64,000 bases of DNA from Bradyrhizobium sp. BTAi1 (GCF_000015165.1 NC_009485.1:7645501-7709500), one strand, 5' to 3'. Positions 42,796 through 52,695 are shown, counted from the first letter of the stretch. Numbers and translations are program-made. Notes: generated by a model not told the origin, from the sequence alone.

Positions 42796-43133
42796 GTTTT
42801 CGCGTCTGGCAGGTTCCGATCCGTGACGGTCAGTCCATCACGGACGGATCCCACAAGGCCGAAGCGGCAGAAAGCCGGCAGGCCTCGCGAAGGGCCCCTG
42901 ACTAACGGCTCAGAGGCCGCTTGGCAAGGCTGACGGGGACATTTTACGACCATTGTTCTGCGGCCGCCGGTCGGCCGGAGTTCACGGTCCCGGAGCCCTG
43001 GAACGAATGCACACGCCATGATGCCCCGAGAGACGGGTGGCTTGCGCGCCATCCCTGCAAAAAGGGGAGGAAACCAGCGGCCGGGCCGACGGACCGCCCC
43101 GTTGCCGCGCACCGGCTCAATGATGGGCCTGGT
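42796..43133. other. intergenic, nothing recognised
   Basis: Between tRNA-Arg and the histidine kinase. It should hold the tRNA promoter. No gene was supported. Confidence 0.4.
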
Positions 43134-44609
43134 TCAGGCGCTGGCGCGCTCGGTCCAGAACGTCTGCAGCTCCACCGGCCGATCGGGAATCGTGATCCGG
43201 AAGGTGGCCCCCAGCGTGCCTTCCACCAGCTGGATGTCGCCGTCATGGGCCCGCACCAGCTCGGCCGCGATCGCAAGGCCGAGCCCCGAACCGCCCGGCC
43301 GGCCAGCGCCGCGGAAGGCCTCGAACAGATGCTCGCGGACCTTGGCCGGAACACCCGGGCCGGTGTCGGAGACCTCCAGGATGGTCACGGAGCCTTCCCG
43401 GCGACCGGTGATGCGGATCTGGCGGACGCCGACGTCACCGGAGAGGCTGTCCAAGGCCTGCGCTGCGTTGCGCACCAGGTTGAGCAGCACGCGGAACAAT
43501 TGGTCCGGATCGGCATCGATCTTGAGCCCGCGCTCGATCGCGGCGACCCAGGTGATCGAGGCGTCCGGCGACAACCCGGCCGTCTCGCGCACCTCTGCGA
43601 CCACGGGCTCGACGGCGACCAGGCGCCGATCGGGCGCCGGCTCCTGCACCTTGCCGTAGGACAGGGTCGATTGGCAGAACGCGATCGCCCGCTCCAGCGA
43701 ACGCATCAGCTTCGGCGCGAAGCGCTGCACCCGCGGGTCGGGCACGCTGGCAAGCTGATCCGACAGCAATTGCGAGGAGGCGAGCAGGTTGCGCAGATCG
43801 TGATTGATCTTCGAAACTGCGAGACCGAGCGCGGCGAGCCGGCTCTTCTGATGCAGCATGGACACGAGATCGCGCTGCATGTCTGCGAGCTCGCGCTCAG
43901 CAACACCGATCTCGTCGGAGCGCGAGCTCGGCACGATGATGCGCGCAACGCTCTCGGGATTTTCGTGGAAGCCGACAAGGCTGGCTGTCAGGCGACGCAT
44001 CGGCCGGACAAACAGGAAATGCAGGGCGAGATAGACCAATGCCGCGGTGAGAACGGCGAGCAACAATGACACGCCGAGCAGATTGCGGGAAAAACGATAC
44101 ATCGCCCGGCGCAGCGGCTTCTCGTCGGTGACGACCTCGATGAATTGCGCACGCCCGGGCGCAGGCCCGATCACGCGCATGGTGTGATCGCCGGTCTCAG
44201 TCATCATCTTCAGCGAGTTGACGATCGACGACCACACGGTCATGTCGCGCATGTCGAAATCATGATCGATCGACGCCGGCAGGTCGGCACTGGCAAGCAG
44301 GCGACGCTGCTGGCCCATCTTGATGGCGACGCCGCGGGCATTGATCGAGGTCAGGATCTGGCGCGCCAAGGAATCTGGAACCATACCGGAGGGGGCAGCA
44401 TCGAGTACCAGCGCGGCGGTATTCGCGGCAGCCAGCCGATCGTTCAGGCGGTTGGTCCAGAAATTGGCGATGGCGGGCACATAGATCAGTACCTCCGCGA
44501 TCATCACCAGCGGAATGGTTAACAGGAGCAACTTGCCGGACAAGCCGAGCCGGCGCGACCGTTTCGGCCGCAGACGCTCCAGGATCGGCTGGTTGTCGCT
44601 CTCTGACAC
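43134..44609 (-). CDS. sensor histidine kinase
   Basis: A 491-aa membrane kinase. TM1 lies at ~24-48 (LLLLTIPLVMIAEVLIYVPA), a periplasmic domain spans ~49-178 and TM2 follows at ~180-205, then a HAMP-like linker. The phosphoacceptor His is in VSKINHDLRNLLASSQLL, the N-box is LLNLVRNAAQALD and the G boxes are DTGPGVP and GGSGLGLAIAAEL. No response regulator lies adjacent, so it is an orphan. It is the first core-chromosome gene right of the tRNA. Confidence 0.88.
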   Translation of the reverse strand: MSESDNQPILERLRPKRSRRLGLSGKLLLLTIPLVMIAEVLIYVPAIANFWTNRLNDRLAAANTAALVLDAAPSGMVPDSLARQILTSINARGVAIKMGQQRRLLASADLPASIDHDFDMRDMTVWSSIVNSLKMMTETGDHTMRVIGPAPGRAQFIEVVTDEKPLRRAMYRFSRNLLGVSLLLAVLTAALVYLALHFLFVRPMRRLTASLVGFHENPESVARIIVPSSRSDEIGVAERELADMQRDLVSMLHQKSRLAALGLAVSKINHDLRNLLASSQLLSDQLASVPDPRVQRFAPKLMRSLERAIAFCQSTLSYGKVQEPAPDRRLVAVEPVVAEVRETAGLSPDASITWVAAIERGLKIDADPDQLFRVLLNLVRNAAQALDSLSGDVGVRQIRITGRREGSVTILEVSDTGPGVPAKVREHLFEAFRGAGRPGGSGLGLAIAAELVRAHDGDIQLVEGTLGATFRITIPDRPVELQTFWTERASA

Positions 44610-45064
44610 GTGTCGTCCCTGTAAGAGGCACCCCCACCCTTACGTGACTGCAAGATGGGACTGCACCGGAGTCCGGTCAAATTACGGATCGCTCATGTTC
44701 CGGTCCGATCCATTCACAATGGAACCCGAAGCCATGCGATGTCCGATGAAGAAACCCCTTCGAGCGGGGGCTATTTTCGCGCATTTCCTGCGCTGTCGAT
44801 ATATCACTGAGCGGCGGCCTGCGCTTGCCCGGCACATTCTCGGGCAAATTCTAAAGACCTCGGAAAAGCCTTGCCGCGATTGACGAAGGCAGGACGCTCC
44901 CTTATAAGCCGCGCCAACCGTCCGCGATGACCCGGCTCGCCCGGGGCGGCTCGATCTGAGGGCCGCCAGCGGCCCGCTTGGGCCAGGAAGCATCACCGGA
45001 CATCCTCGACATTTCAAGCAGGCAAATTGTCAACTGGCAAATTGCCCGTCAGCGGAGAACGACC
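44610..45064. other. intergenic region upstream of rpmH
   Basis: Holds the rpmH promoter (44880-44908) and a GC-rich leader. No dnaA gene or cluster of DnaA boxes was seen. Confidence 0.5.
44880..44908 (+). promoter_or_regulatory. sigma-70-type promoter of rpmH-rnpA-yidC
   Basis: TTGACG (-35, 44880-44885), a 17-base spacer and TATAAG (-10, 44903-44908). It is close to consensus, as expected for a ribosomal-protein operon. Confidence 0.7.
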
Positions 45065-45199
45065 GTGAAGCGGACTTATCAACCGAGCAAACTGGTGCGC
45101 AAGCGCCGTCACGGCTTCCGCGCTCGCCTCGCCACCACCGGCGGTCGCAAGGTTCTTGCCGCCCGTCGTGCACGTGGCCGCAAGCGTCTGAGCGCCTGA
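45065..45199 (+). CDS. rpmH: 50S ribosomal protein L34
   Basis: A 44-aa highly basic protein, VKRTYQPSKLVRKRRHGFRA at the start and GRKRLSA at the end, as in other alphaproteobacterial L34. GTG start at 45065. It is the first gene of the rpmH-rnpA-yidC-engB cluster, with rnpA 31 bases downstream. Confidence 0.97.
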   Translation: MKRTYQPSKLVRKRRHGFRARLATTGGRKVLAARRARGRKRLSA

Positions 45200-45230
45200 A
45201 GCCAGGGCCTCCGTCCCGGAGATTTCCATT

Positions 45231-45641
45231 ATGGATCGGCTGCGGCAGCGGGCGGACTTTCTCGCCGTTGCCGATGGCGCGCGGGCGAACAGCCCTGCGT
45301 TCGTGGTTCAGCGCCGTGAGCGCGCGGACCAGGGCCCGGTCCGAATCGGCTTTACCGTCACCAAGAACAATGGCACCGCCACGGAGCGTAATCGCATCCG
45401 TCGGCGGCTGCGCGAGCTTGTGAAACGGCTCGATCCCCTGTCGATGCGGCCGCACAGCGATTATGTGCTGATCGGGCGCCGCGATGCGCTGTCGCGCGAC
45501 TTCCAAACCATGCTCGACGACCTCCAGACGACCCTCCGCCGCCTCGACCGGCCGCAGGCCAAGCCGCAGCCGCGCAAACCGTCGGATGCGAACCGGCGCC
45601 ATGCTCCCGCACCGGACGCGCATTCCCGCACACCGGATTGA
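45231..45641 (+). CDS. rnpA: ribonuclease P protein component
   Basis: A 136-aa basic protein that assists the RNase P RNA in processing tRNA 5' ends. The RNR motif is present (TATERNRIRRRLRELVKRL, residues ~46-64), preceded by VRIGFTVTKNNG. A Pro/Arg-rich C-terminal extension is usual for this genus. yidD, often found between rnpA and yidC, is absent: yidC starts 22 bases after the stop. Confidence 0.95.
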   Translation: MDRLRQRADFLAVADGARANSPAFVVQRRERADQGPVRIGFTVTKNNGTATERNRIRRRLRELVKRLDPLSMRPHSDYVLIGRRDALSRDFQTMLDDLQTTLRRLDRPQAKPQPRKPSDANRRHAPAPDAHSRTPD

Positions 45642-45663
45642 ACGACGAGACGATAAGAAAACG

Positions 45664-47529
45664 ATGACCGACAATCGCAACACAATCCTCGCCGTCATTC
45701 TGTCCGGCCTCGTGCTGATCCTCTGGCAGGTCTTCTACAACGGACCGCAGATGGAGAAGCAGCGGGCGCAGGCCCAGATGCAGGCCGAGCTCGCCAAGAA
45801 GCAGGCGCCCGCGGTGCAGCCCGAAGCCACGCCGTCTGCCACCCCTCAGCCCAATGCCGCGGCCTCAGGCAGCCCGAGCGCACCGGGCGGCGCGGCGACC
45901 ACGGCCACCGGCGTGGTGGCGCGTGACGCCGCCATCGCCGCCACGCCCCGCGTCAAGATCGACACCCCACGGCTGAGCGGCAGCATTTCGCTCAAGGGCG
46001 CGCGCATCGACGACCTGGCGTTCGTGCAATATCGCGAGACCGTCGATCCGAAGTCGCCCGCGATCGTGCTGTTCTCGCCGTCCAACACCGCCGAGCCCTA
46101 TTACGCCGAGTTCGGCTGGGTCGGCGCGCCCGGCGCCAAGGTCCAGGTGCCCGACCAGAACACGGTGTGGCAGCAGGACGGCACCAACGCCCTGACGCCG
46201 ACGACCCCGGTCAAGCTGAGCACCACCAATGCCGACGGCCTGACCTTCAAGCGCACCATCTCGGTCGACGAGCACTATCTTTTCACCATCAAGGATGAGG
46301 TCACCAACGCCGGCAGCGCGCCCGTCACGCTGTATCCCTTCGGCCTGATCTCGCGCCACGGCACGCCGCACGTGTCGGGCTACTACATCCTGCATGAAGG
46401 CCTGATCGGCTATCTCGGCGAGAAGGGACTGCAGGAATACACCTACAAGAAGATGGACGACGACAAGGCGGCGAAGTTCGACGTCACCAATGGCTGGCTC
46501 GGCATCACCGACAAATATTGGGCGACGGCGCTGCTGCCGATGACGGATGCCCGCCTGACGGCGAACTACTCGTCGAAGCTGGTCGACAACCAGCATCGTT
46601 ACCAGACCGACTATGTCGAGACCCCGCAGACCGTGCCGGCCGGCGGCGCGGCCAGCGTTTCCACCCGGCTGTTCGCCGGTGCCAAGGAAGCCGGCGTGGT
46701 CGGCATCAACTTCCCGATCGGCGGGCTCGGCGGCTACAATCAGCAGCTCGGGCTGAACCATTTCGATCTTCTGATCGACTGGGGCTGGTTCTACTTCCTG
46801 ACCAAGCCGATGTTCCTGGCGCTCGACTTCTTCTTCCGCTTCTTCGGCAATTTCGGCATCTCGATCCTGCTGGTGACGGTGCTGGTGAAGCTCCTGTTCT
46901 TCCCGCTCGCCAACAAGTCCTACGCGTCGATGGCGAAGATGAAGGCGATCCAGCCGCAGCTGCAGGCGCTCAAGGAGCGCTATCCGGACGACCGGATGAA
47001 GCAGCAGCAGGAGATGATGGAGATCTACAAGAAGGAGAAGATCAACCCGGTCGCCGGCTGTCTCCCGGTCGTGCTGCAGATCCCGGTGTTCTTCTCGCTC
47101 TACAAGGTGCTGTTCGTCACCATCGAGATGCGGCATGCGCCGTTCTATGGCTGGATCAAGGACCTCTCGGCGCCCGATCCGACCAATCTGTTCACGCTGT
47201 TCGGCCTGATCCCGTTTGATCCGACCCAGCTGCCCCTGTTCGGCCACTACCTGGCGCTCGGCATCTGGCCGATCATCATGGGCATCACCATGTGGGTGCA
47301 GATGAAGCTGAACCCGGCGCCGCCGGATCCGACCCAGGCGATGATCTTCAACTGGATGCCGATCATCTTCACCTTCATGCTCGCGGGCTTCCCGGCCGGT
47401 CTGGTGATCTACTGGGCCTGGAACAACACGCTGTCGGTGCTGCAGCAGGGCTTCATCATGCGCCGCAATGGCGTCAAGGTGGAGCTGTTCGACAACATCC
47501 GCGGCACGTTTAAAAAAAAAGCGGCGTGA
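45664..47529 (+). CDS. yidC: membrane protein insertase YidC
   Basis: A 621-aa insertase for inner-membrane proteins. TM1 is at the N-terminus (ILAVILSGLVLILWQVFY) and a Gln/Ala-Pro-rich linker precedes the large periplasmic P1 domain (~95-375). The conserved helical core begins at IDWGWFYFLTKPMFLALDFF, with FPLANKSYASMAKMKAIQPQ, PVAGCLPVVLQIPVFFSLYK and a final TM hairpin (FMLAGFPAGLVIYWAWNN). The start ATG is 22 bases after rnpA. Confidence 0.97.
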   Translation: MTDNRNTILAVILSGLVLILWQVFYNGPQMEKQRAQAQMQAELAKKQAPAVQPEATPSATPQPNAAASGSPSAPGGAATTATGVVARDAAIAATPRVKIDTPRLSGSISLKGARIDDLAFVQYRETVDPKSPAIVLFSPSNTAEPYYAEFGWVGAPGAKVQVPDQNTVWQQDGTNALTPTTPVKLSTTNADGLTFKRTISVDEHYLFTIKDEVTNAGSAPVTLYPFGLISRHGTPHVSGYYILHEGLIGYLGEKGLQEYTYKKMDDDKAAKFDVTNGWLGITDKYWATALLPMTDARLTANYSSKLVDNQHRYQTDYVETPQTVPAGGAASVSTRLFAGAKEAGVVGINFPIGGLGGYNQQLGLNHFDLLIDWGWFYFLTKPMFLALDFFFRFFGNFGISILLVTVLVKLLFFPLANKSYASMAKMKAIQPQLQALKERYPDDRMKQQQEMMEIYKKEKINPVAGCLPVVLQIPVFFSLYKVLFVTIEMRHAPFYGWIKDLSAPDPTNLFTLFGLIPFDPTQLPLFGHYLALGIWPIIMGITMWVQMKLNPAPPDPTQAMIFNWMPIIFTFMLAGFPAGLVIYWAWNNTLSVLQQGFIMRRNGVKVELFDNIRGTFKKKAA

Positions 47530-47557
47530 CGACGAGTAAGGCGGCTTGAGCCGCGGC

Positions 47558-47638
47558 CGTCATTGCGAGGAGCGCAGCGACGAAGCAATCCAGACTTCCC
47601 TTGTGACCCTGGATTGCTTCGCTTCGCTCGCAATGACG
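47558..47638. repeat. palindromic intergenic repeat (CATTGCGAGGAGC type)
   Basis: Long inverted repeat: CGTCATTGCGAGGAGCGCAG near the left edge and CTTCGCTCGCAATGACG at the right, around a 15-base centre. It lies between yidC and engB and is typical of Bradyrhizobium/Rhodopseudomonas genomes. Confidence 0.8.
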
Positions 47639-47652
47639 AGGCAAAAGCATTG

Positions 47653-48315
47653 ATGACCACCAGCCACGACACCGACGAGCGCCTGATCGAGAAGGGCCGC
47701 AAGCTGTTCGCGCAGGCCTGGCGGTTCACCCATGCCTCGCCCTCGATCGCGAGCCTGCCGCCGATGTCCGGCCAGATCGAGATCGCCTTTGCCGGCCGCT
47801 CCAATGTCGGCAAGTCCAGCCTGATCAATGCGTTGACCGGCCAGAACGCGCTGGCACGGACGTCGCACACGCCGGGCCGCACGCAGGAGCTGATCTTCTT
47901 CGAGGGACCTGACTATGCGCCGCTGCGCCTGGTCGACATGCCCGGCTATGGCTACGCCGCCGCGGCCAAAACCAAGGTCGCGTCCTGGACCAAGCTGATC
48001 CACCAATTCCTGCTCGGCCGCGCCTCGCTTGCCCGCGTCTATGTGCTGATCGACGCCCGCCACGGCCTCAAGGAGGTCGATCAGGAGATCTTCAAGACGC
48101 TCGACCGGTCCGCGGTCAGCTATCAGCTGGTCCTGACCAAGGCCGACCAGGTCAAGCCGCCGGAGCTCGCCGCCCGCATCGCCGAGACCGAGGCCGCGCT
48201 GGCCAAGCATCCGGCGGCATTCCCGCAGGTGCTGGCGACGTCATCGCGCTCCGGAACGGGCATGCCGGAGCTGCGCGCCGCAATGGCGCGCCTGCTGGAG
48301 GAGCGCGGCGCATGA
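47653..48315 (+). CDS. engB: ribosome-biogenesis GTPase EngB/YsxC
   Basis: A 220-aa GTPase needed for 50S assembly and cell division. G1 is AFAGRSNVGKSSLINALTG, the G2/T region is ARTSHTPGRTQELIFF, G3 is VDMPGYGYA and G4 is VLTKADQVK. The ATG at 47653 was chosen. The frame stays open for 30 codons upstream, but those codons lie within the palindromic repeat. It overlaps the DUF423 gene by 4 bases. Confidence 0.95.
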   Translation: MTTSHDTDERLIEKGRKLFAQAWRFTHASPSIASLPPMSGQIEIAFAGRSNVGKSSLINALTGQNALARTSHTPGRTQELIFFEGPDYAPLRLVDMPGYGYAAAAKTKVASWTKLIHQFLLGRASLARVYVLIDARHGLKEVDQEIFKTLDRSAVSYQLVLTKADQVKPPELAARIAETEAALAKHPAAFPQVLATSSRSGTGMPELRAAMARLLEERGA

Positions 48316-48683
48316 CGCGGCTCTGGCGTCTCCTGATCGCACTGGCCGGGCTGATGGGTGCCACCGGCGTGGCGCTCGCGGCCAAGGCCGCGCATGATGC
48401 CGACGCATCCCGCCTCACCACCGCCTCCATGATGCTGCTGTTCCACGCCTGCGCTCTGCTCGGCACCGTCGCGCTGGCCGAGCGCGGCGTCATTCATCGG
48501 CGCATCGGGCTGATCGCGGCCCTCGGTTTCGCGCTCGGGCCGGCGCTTTTCGCCGGCGACCTGTTGATGCGACAGTTCGCCGGCGACCGGCTGTTTCCGT
48601 TTGCGGCGCCGATCGGCGGCAGCCTGCAAATTGCGAGCTGGATTGCGCTCGCGATCTGCGCGTTGTGGCCCCGGCGCGCCTGA
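48312..48683 (+). CDS. DUF423 membrane protein
   Basis: A 123-aa protein with four hydrophobic segments and the DUF423 pattern (LLFHACALLGTVALAERG, GLIAALGFALGPALFAGDLL). Function unknown. The ATG overlaps the engB stop (ATGA), so it is translationally coupled; argB follows after 72 bases. Confidence 0.85.
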   Translation: MTRLWRLLIALAGLMGATGVALAAKAAHDADASRLTTASMMLLFHACALLGTVALAERGVIHRRIGLIAALGFALGPALFAGDLLMRQFAGDRLFPFAAPIGGSLQIASWIALAICALWPRRA

Positions 48684-48755
48684 TCCGGCGCTTTGCGCAG
48701 CAGGCGGCAATCGGATAGAACGCGCGGCGACGCCCCGCTAGCCGAGATCCCCGAC

Positions 48756-49652
48756 ATGACCGACGCGACCACCATCAGCCCGCTCGATCAGGCCCGCATC
48801 CTGTCCGAGGCGCTCCCGCACATGCAGGAGTATGACGACGAGACCATCGTCATCAAATATGGCGGCCACGCCATGGGTGACGAGGACACCGCCAAGGCCT
48901 TCGCGCGCGACATCGTGCTGCTCGAGCAAACCGCGATCAACCCCGTGGTGGTGCATGGCGGCGGGCCGCAGATCGCGACCATGCTCAAACGCCTCGGCAT
49001 CGTCTCCGAATTTGCCGCCGGTCTGCGCATCACCGACGCTGCGACGATCGAGATCGTCGAAATGGTGCTTGCCGGCTCGATCAACAAGCAGCTGGTCGGC
49101 TACATCAACGAAGCCGGCGGCAAGGCCGTCGGCCTCTGCGGCAAGGACGGCAACATGGTGCGCGCGGTCAAGGCCACACGCACCATGGTCGATCCGGACA
49201 GCCATATCGAGAAGGTGGTGGATCTCGGCTTCGTCGGCGAGCCCGACAAGGTCGACCTGACGCTGCTGAACCAGCTGATCGGCTACGAGCTGATCCCGAT
49301 CCTTGCTCCGCTCGCGACCTCCAAGGAAGGTCAGACCTTCAATGTCAACGCCGACACCTTTGCCGGAGCGGTGGCCGGCGCGCTGAAGGCCAAGCGCCTG
49401 CTGCTGCTCACCGACGTGCCCGGCGTGCTCGACAAGTCGAAGAAGCTGATTCCGGAGCTGTCGGTAAAGGATGCGCGCAAGCTGATCGCCGACGGCACCA
49501 TTTCCGGCGGCATGATCCCGAAGGTCGAGACCTGCATCTACGCGCTCGAGCAGGGGGTGCAGGGCGTCGTGATTCTCGACGGCAAGGTGCAGCACGCGGT
49601 GCTGCTCGAGCTGTTCACCAACCAGGGCACGGGCACGCTGATCCACAAGTGA
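48756..49652 (+). CDS. argB: acetylglutamate kinase
   Basis: A 298-aa amino-acid kinase for the second step of arginine synthesis. Nucleotide/substrate motifs: VIKYGGHAMGDEDTAKAF, VVVHGGGPQIATMLKRLG and the C-terminal GMIPKVETCIYALEQGVQGV. Frame and length match alphaproteobacterial ArgB. The ATG start MTDATTISPLDQA was chosen because homology begins at this point. Confidence 0.96.
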   Translation: MTDATTISPLDQARILSEALPHMQEYDDETIVIKYGGHAMGDEDTAKAFARDIVLLEQTAINPVVVHGGGPQIATMLKRLGIVSEFAAGLRITDAATIEIVEMVLAGSINKQLVGYINEAGGKAVGLCGKDGNMVRAVKATRTMVDPDSHIEKVVDLGFVGEPDKVDLTLLNQLIGYELIPILAPLATSKEGQTFNVNADTFAGAVAGALKAKRLLLLTDVPGVLDKSKKLIPELSVKDARKLIADGTISGGMIPKVETCIYALEQGVQGVVILDGKVQHAVLLELFTNQGTGTLIHK

Positions 49653-50803
49653 TGGGCAAGGCCGTCGCAACCTTGGAGATCGTCATGCCCGGGCTCGACC
49701 CGGGCATTCATGACTTTCCCTCCGATGGAGACAAACGCGTGGATGGTCGGGTCAAGCCAGGCCATGACGTCGGGGAGATTCGTTGGCAAGCGAAACCCCT
49801 CCGGACTCGCGTTGCGCTCGCCCTGGCCGTCATCCTCCCTCTTCTCACCTTCACCACGCCCGCCCGCGCCGACCTCAAGCTCTGCAATCGCATGAGCTAC
49901 GTCGTCGAGGCTGCGATCGGCATCGATGAGAAGGCGGCGACGGCGACGCGGGGATGGTTCAGGCTCGATCCGGCCACCTGCCGCGTGGTGCTGCAGGGCG
50001 CGATGACCGCGGAGCGTATCCTGCTCCACGCGCGCGCGCTCAGCCTCTATGGCGCATCGCCGATCGCCGCAAACGGCAATGACCAGCTCTGCGTGGCAAC
50101 GACCGACAATTTCGTGATCGCTGCCGCCCGGCAATGCCGTGCCGGGCAGACCCCGGCAGCGTTCACCCAGGTGACGCCGACAAAAAGCGATGACGGCAGC
50201 TTGACCGCCTATCTCGCCGAAAGCGCGGAATATGATGACGAGCAGGCCCGCCTCGCCGGCATCCAGCGTCTGCTCGGCATTGCCGGCTATGACGTGTCCC
50301 CGATCGACGGCGTCGACGGGCCGAAGACGCAAGCTGCACTCGCCGCGTTCCTGAAGAGTCGCGGGCTCTCGTCCGACATCGTCTCGCAGTCGACATTCTT
50401 CGCCACGATGGTCGACGCGGTTCAGACGCCCTCGCCCACCGGGCTTACTTGGTGCAACGACACGCCGCACAAGGTCATGGCGGCGGTCGCGACCGACGAC
50501 GGCCGCACGGTGGTCAGCCGCGGCTGGTATCGCATCGACGCCGGCAAGTGCCTGCATCCCGACATTACCGGGCAGCCGAAGAAGGTCTACAGCTTCGCCG
50601 AGGCGGTCGATGACGAAAACCGCACCATCAAGCTGAAGAACAAGCCCCTGAACTGGGGCGGCCTCGTCCAGCTCTGCACCCGCGAGAACAAGTTCGAGAC
50701 AACAGAGCAGGGCGACTGTCCGAGCCGCGGCTTCACCGCCACCGGCTTCACCGCGGTCGACATCACCCGCGGCGGCAAGACAATCAGATTCGCGCTGCCG
50801 TGA
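49649..50803 (+). CDS. secreted DUF1036 protein with repeat-derived N-terminus
   Basis: The mature part (from ~residue 76, ADLKLCNRMSYVVEAAIG) contains two DUF1036-type units (YVVEAAIGIDEKAATATRGW and KVMAAVATDDGRTVVSRGWY). A peptidoglycan-binding-like segment lies between (LGIAGYDVSPIDGVDGPKTQ). A signal peptide is clear: RTRVALALAVILPLLTFTTP then ARA. The ~45 codons before it are translated palindromic repeat (MPGLDPGIHDF...VKPGHD). The real start may be the GTG at 49739. At the listed start it overlaps argB by 4 bases. Role unknown, probably periplasmic. Confidence 0.75.
   Translation: MMGKAVATLEIVMPGLDPGIHDFPSDGDKRVDGRVKPGHDVGEIRWQAKPLRTRVALALAVILPLLTFTTPARADLKLCNRMSYVVEAAIGIDEKAATATRGWFRLDPATCRVVLQGAMTAERILLHARALSLYGASPIAANGNDQLCVATTDNFVIAAARQCRAGQTPAAFTQVTPTKSDDGSLTAYLAESAEYDDEQARLAGIQRLLGIAGYDVSPIDGVDGPKTQAALAAFLKSRGLSSDIVSQSTFFATMVDAVQTPSPTGLTWCNDTPHKVMAAVATDDGRTVVSRGWYRIDAGKCLHPDITGQPKKVYSFAEAVDDENRTIKLKNKPLNWGGLVQLCTRENKFETTEQGDCPSRGFTATGFTAVDITRGGKTIRFALP
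49681..49775. repeat. palindromic intergenic repeat (CATGCCCGGGCTCGACCCGG type)
   Basis: GTCATGCCCGGGCTCGACCC at the left and the weaker mirror GGGTCAAGCCAGGCCATGAC at the right. It falls inside the frame of the DUF1036 gene. Confidence 0.75.
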
Positions 50804-50845
50804 TGATCATGTCGATCAGGCGCGCACTGCGGCCCCACACTCCGC

Positions 50846-50968
50846 TGTCATCCCCGCGAACGCCGGGATCCATAACCACCGGCCGTGGTGGAGGCGACCG
50901 GCATCAGCCATCCTGCCCCATGATAGATCACGCGGTATGGGTCCCGGGCTTCGCCGGGACGACGGCGG
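50846..50968. repeat. palindromic intergenic repeat
   Basis: CTGTCATCCCCGCGAACGCC at the left and GGGCTTCGCCGGGACGAC at the right, flanking a variable centre. Sits between the DUF1036 and HAD genes. Confidence 0.65.
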
Positions 50969-51023
50969 AATATGCCGCGCCAGCGGGGCATGATGAACCC
51001 AGGCATGATGGACCGAGGCAGAC

Positions 51024-51719
51024 ATGACGAAAGATCCCCGCAGCTTCGACCACGTCGACACCTGGGTGTTCGATCTCGACAACACGCTGTATCCGCACCA
51101 CGTCAATCTCTGGCAGCAGGTCGACGCGCGAATCGGCGAGTTCGTGTCCAACTGGCTCAAGGTCGACGCGGACGAGGCGCGCCGCATCCAGAAGGACTAC
51201 TACCGCCGCTACGGCACCACGATGCGCGGGATGATGACTGAGCATGGCGTGCATGCCGACGACTTCCTGGCCTATGTGCACAAGATCGACCACTCGCCGC
51301 TGGAGCCGAATCCGGACATGGGCGCGGCGATCGAGAAATTGCCCGGGCGCAAGCTGATCCTGACCAACGGTTCGGTCGATCATGTCGATGCGGTGCTGTC
51401 ACGGCTCGGCATCGCCGGCCATTTCCACGGCGTGTTCGACATCATCGCCGCCGAGCTGACGCCAAAACCCGCGCGCGAGACCTATGACAAATTCCTCGAG
51501 CTGCACGCCGTCGATCCGACCCGTGCAGCCATGTTCGAGGACCTTGCCCGCAATCTCGTGGTCCCGCACGACCTCGGCATGACCACGGTGCTGGTGGTGC
51601 CCGACGGCACCAAGGAAGTGGTGCGCGAGGACTGGGAGCTGTCGGGTCGGGACGATCCGCATGTCGACCACGTCACGGATGACCTGACCGGATTCTTGCA
51701 GCGGCTGGTGGCTACATAG
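51024..51719 (+). CDS. HAD-type pyrimidine 5'-nucleotidase-like phosphatase
   Basis: A 231-aa haloacid-dehalogenase-fold hydrolase. Motif I is [20 protein letters not shown] (two Asp), motif II is [11 protein letters not shown], motif III is the Lys in [15 protein letters not shown] and motif IV is [16 protein letters not shown]. The variant FDLDNTLYP is typical of the SDT1/PHM8-like nucleotidases of alphaproteobacteria. Substrate not proven. It lies upstream of dapD with a 130-base gap. Confidence 0.9.
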
Positions 51720-51849
51720 CCGACCGTCGTCCCGGACCAGCGGTGGGTGTGCCTTGACTCCCCTGCCCCAAACTCCGAAAAAGCCGCCTTGCCCTCCATA
51801 CTCGTACACGTCCGTCCCGGTCGGCCCGGGACCAAGCGAGGATCGACCG

Positions 51850-52695
51850 ATGTCATTGTCCGCCCTGGAATCCACCATCAACAGCGCCTTCGATGCCCGT
51901 GATGGCGTCTCGACCACGACCAAGGGCGAGATCCGCGACGCCGTGGAGAGTGCGCTGGAGCTGCTCGACAAGGGCGAGGCGCGCGTCGCCGAGCGCGGCA
52001 CGGACGGCACATGGAGCGTCAACCAGTGGCTGAAGAAGGCCGTGCTGCTGTCCTTCCGCCTCAACGACATGAGCGTCATTCCGGGCGGCCCCGGCCAGGC
52101 GTCATGGTGGGACAAGGTGCCGTCGAAATTCGAAGGCTGGGGCGAGAACCGCTTCCGCGAGGCCGGCTTCCGCGCGGTGCCTGGCGCGATCGTGCGCCGC
52201 TCGGCCTTCATCGCCAAGAACGTCGTGCTGATGCCGTCTTTCGTCAATCTCGGCGCCTATGTCGACGAGGCCACCATGGTCGATACCTGGTCGACAGTCG
52301 GCTCCTGCGCCCAGATCGGCAAGCGCGTCCATATCTCCGGTGGTGTCGGCATTGGCGGCGTGCTGGAGCCGCTGCAGGCCGGCCCCGTGATCATCGAGGA
52401 TGATTGCTTCATCGGTGCACGATCAGAGGTTGCGGAGGGCGTCGTCGTCCGGAAGGGCGCAGTGCTCGCGATGGGCGTCTTCCTGGGCGCCTCGACCAAG
52501 GTCATCGACCGCGAGACCGGCGAGACTTTCGTCGGCGAGGTGCCGGAATATGCCGTCGTGGTACCGGGCGCGCTGCCGGGTAAGCCGATGAAGAACGGCC
52601 AGATCGGCCCGTCCACCGCCTGCGCCGTCATCGTCAAGCGCGTCGACGAGCGCACCCGCTCCAAGACCTCGATCAACGAACTGCTGCGCGACTGA
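51850..52695 (+). CDS. dapD: tetrahydrodipicolinate N-succinyltransferase
   Basis: A 281-aa hexapeptide-repeat acyltransferase of the lysine/meso-diaminopimelate pathway. Left-handed beta-helix repeats lie at ~115-220 ([60 protein letters not shown]). The catalytic Asp/Glu region and C-terminus are intact. The ATG at 51850 follows CGAGGA. dapE, the next succinylase-branch enzyme gene, follows 59 bases downstream. Confidence 0.96.

Noticed and set aside
44610..45064. Chromosome origin near rpmH
   Set aside because: rpmH is often near dnaA/oriC in other bacteria, but no dnaA gene or DnaA-box cluster is visible here.
45865..47247. 460-codon minus-strand frame opposite yidC
   Set aside because: Antisense of a certain housekeeping gene; Arg/His/Glu-rich shadow composition.
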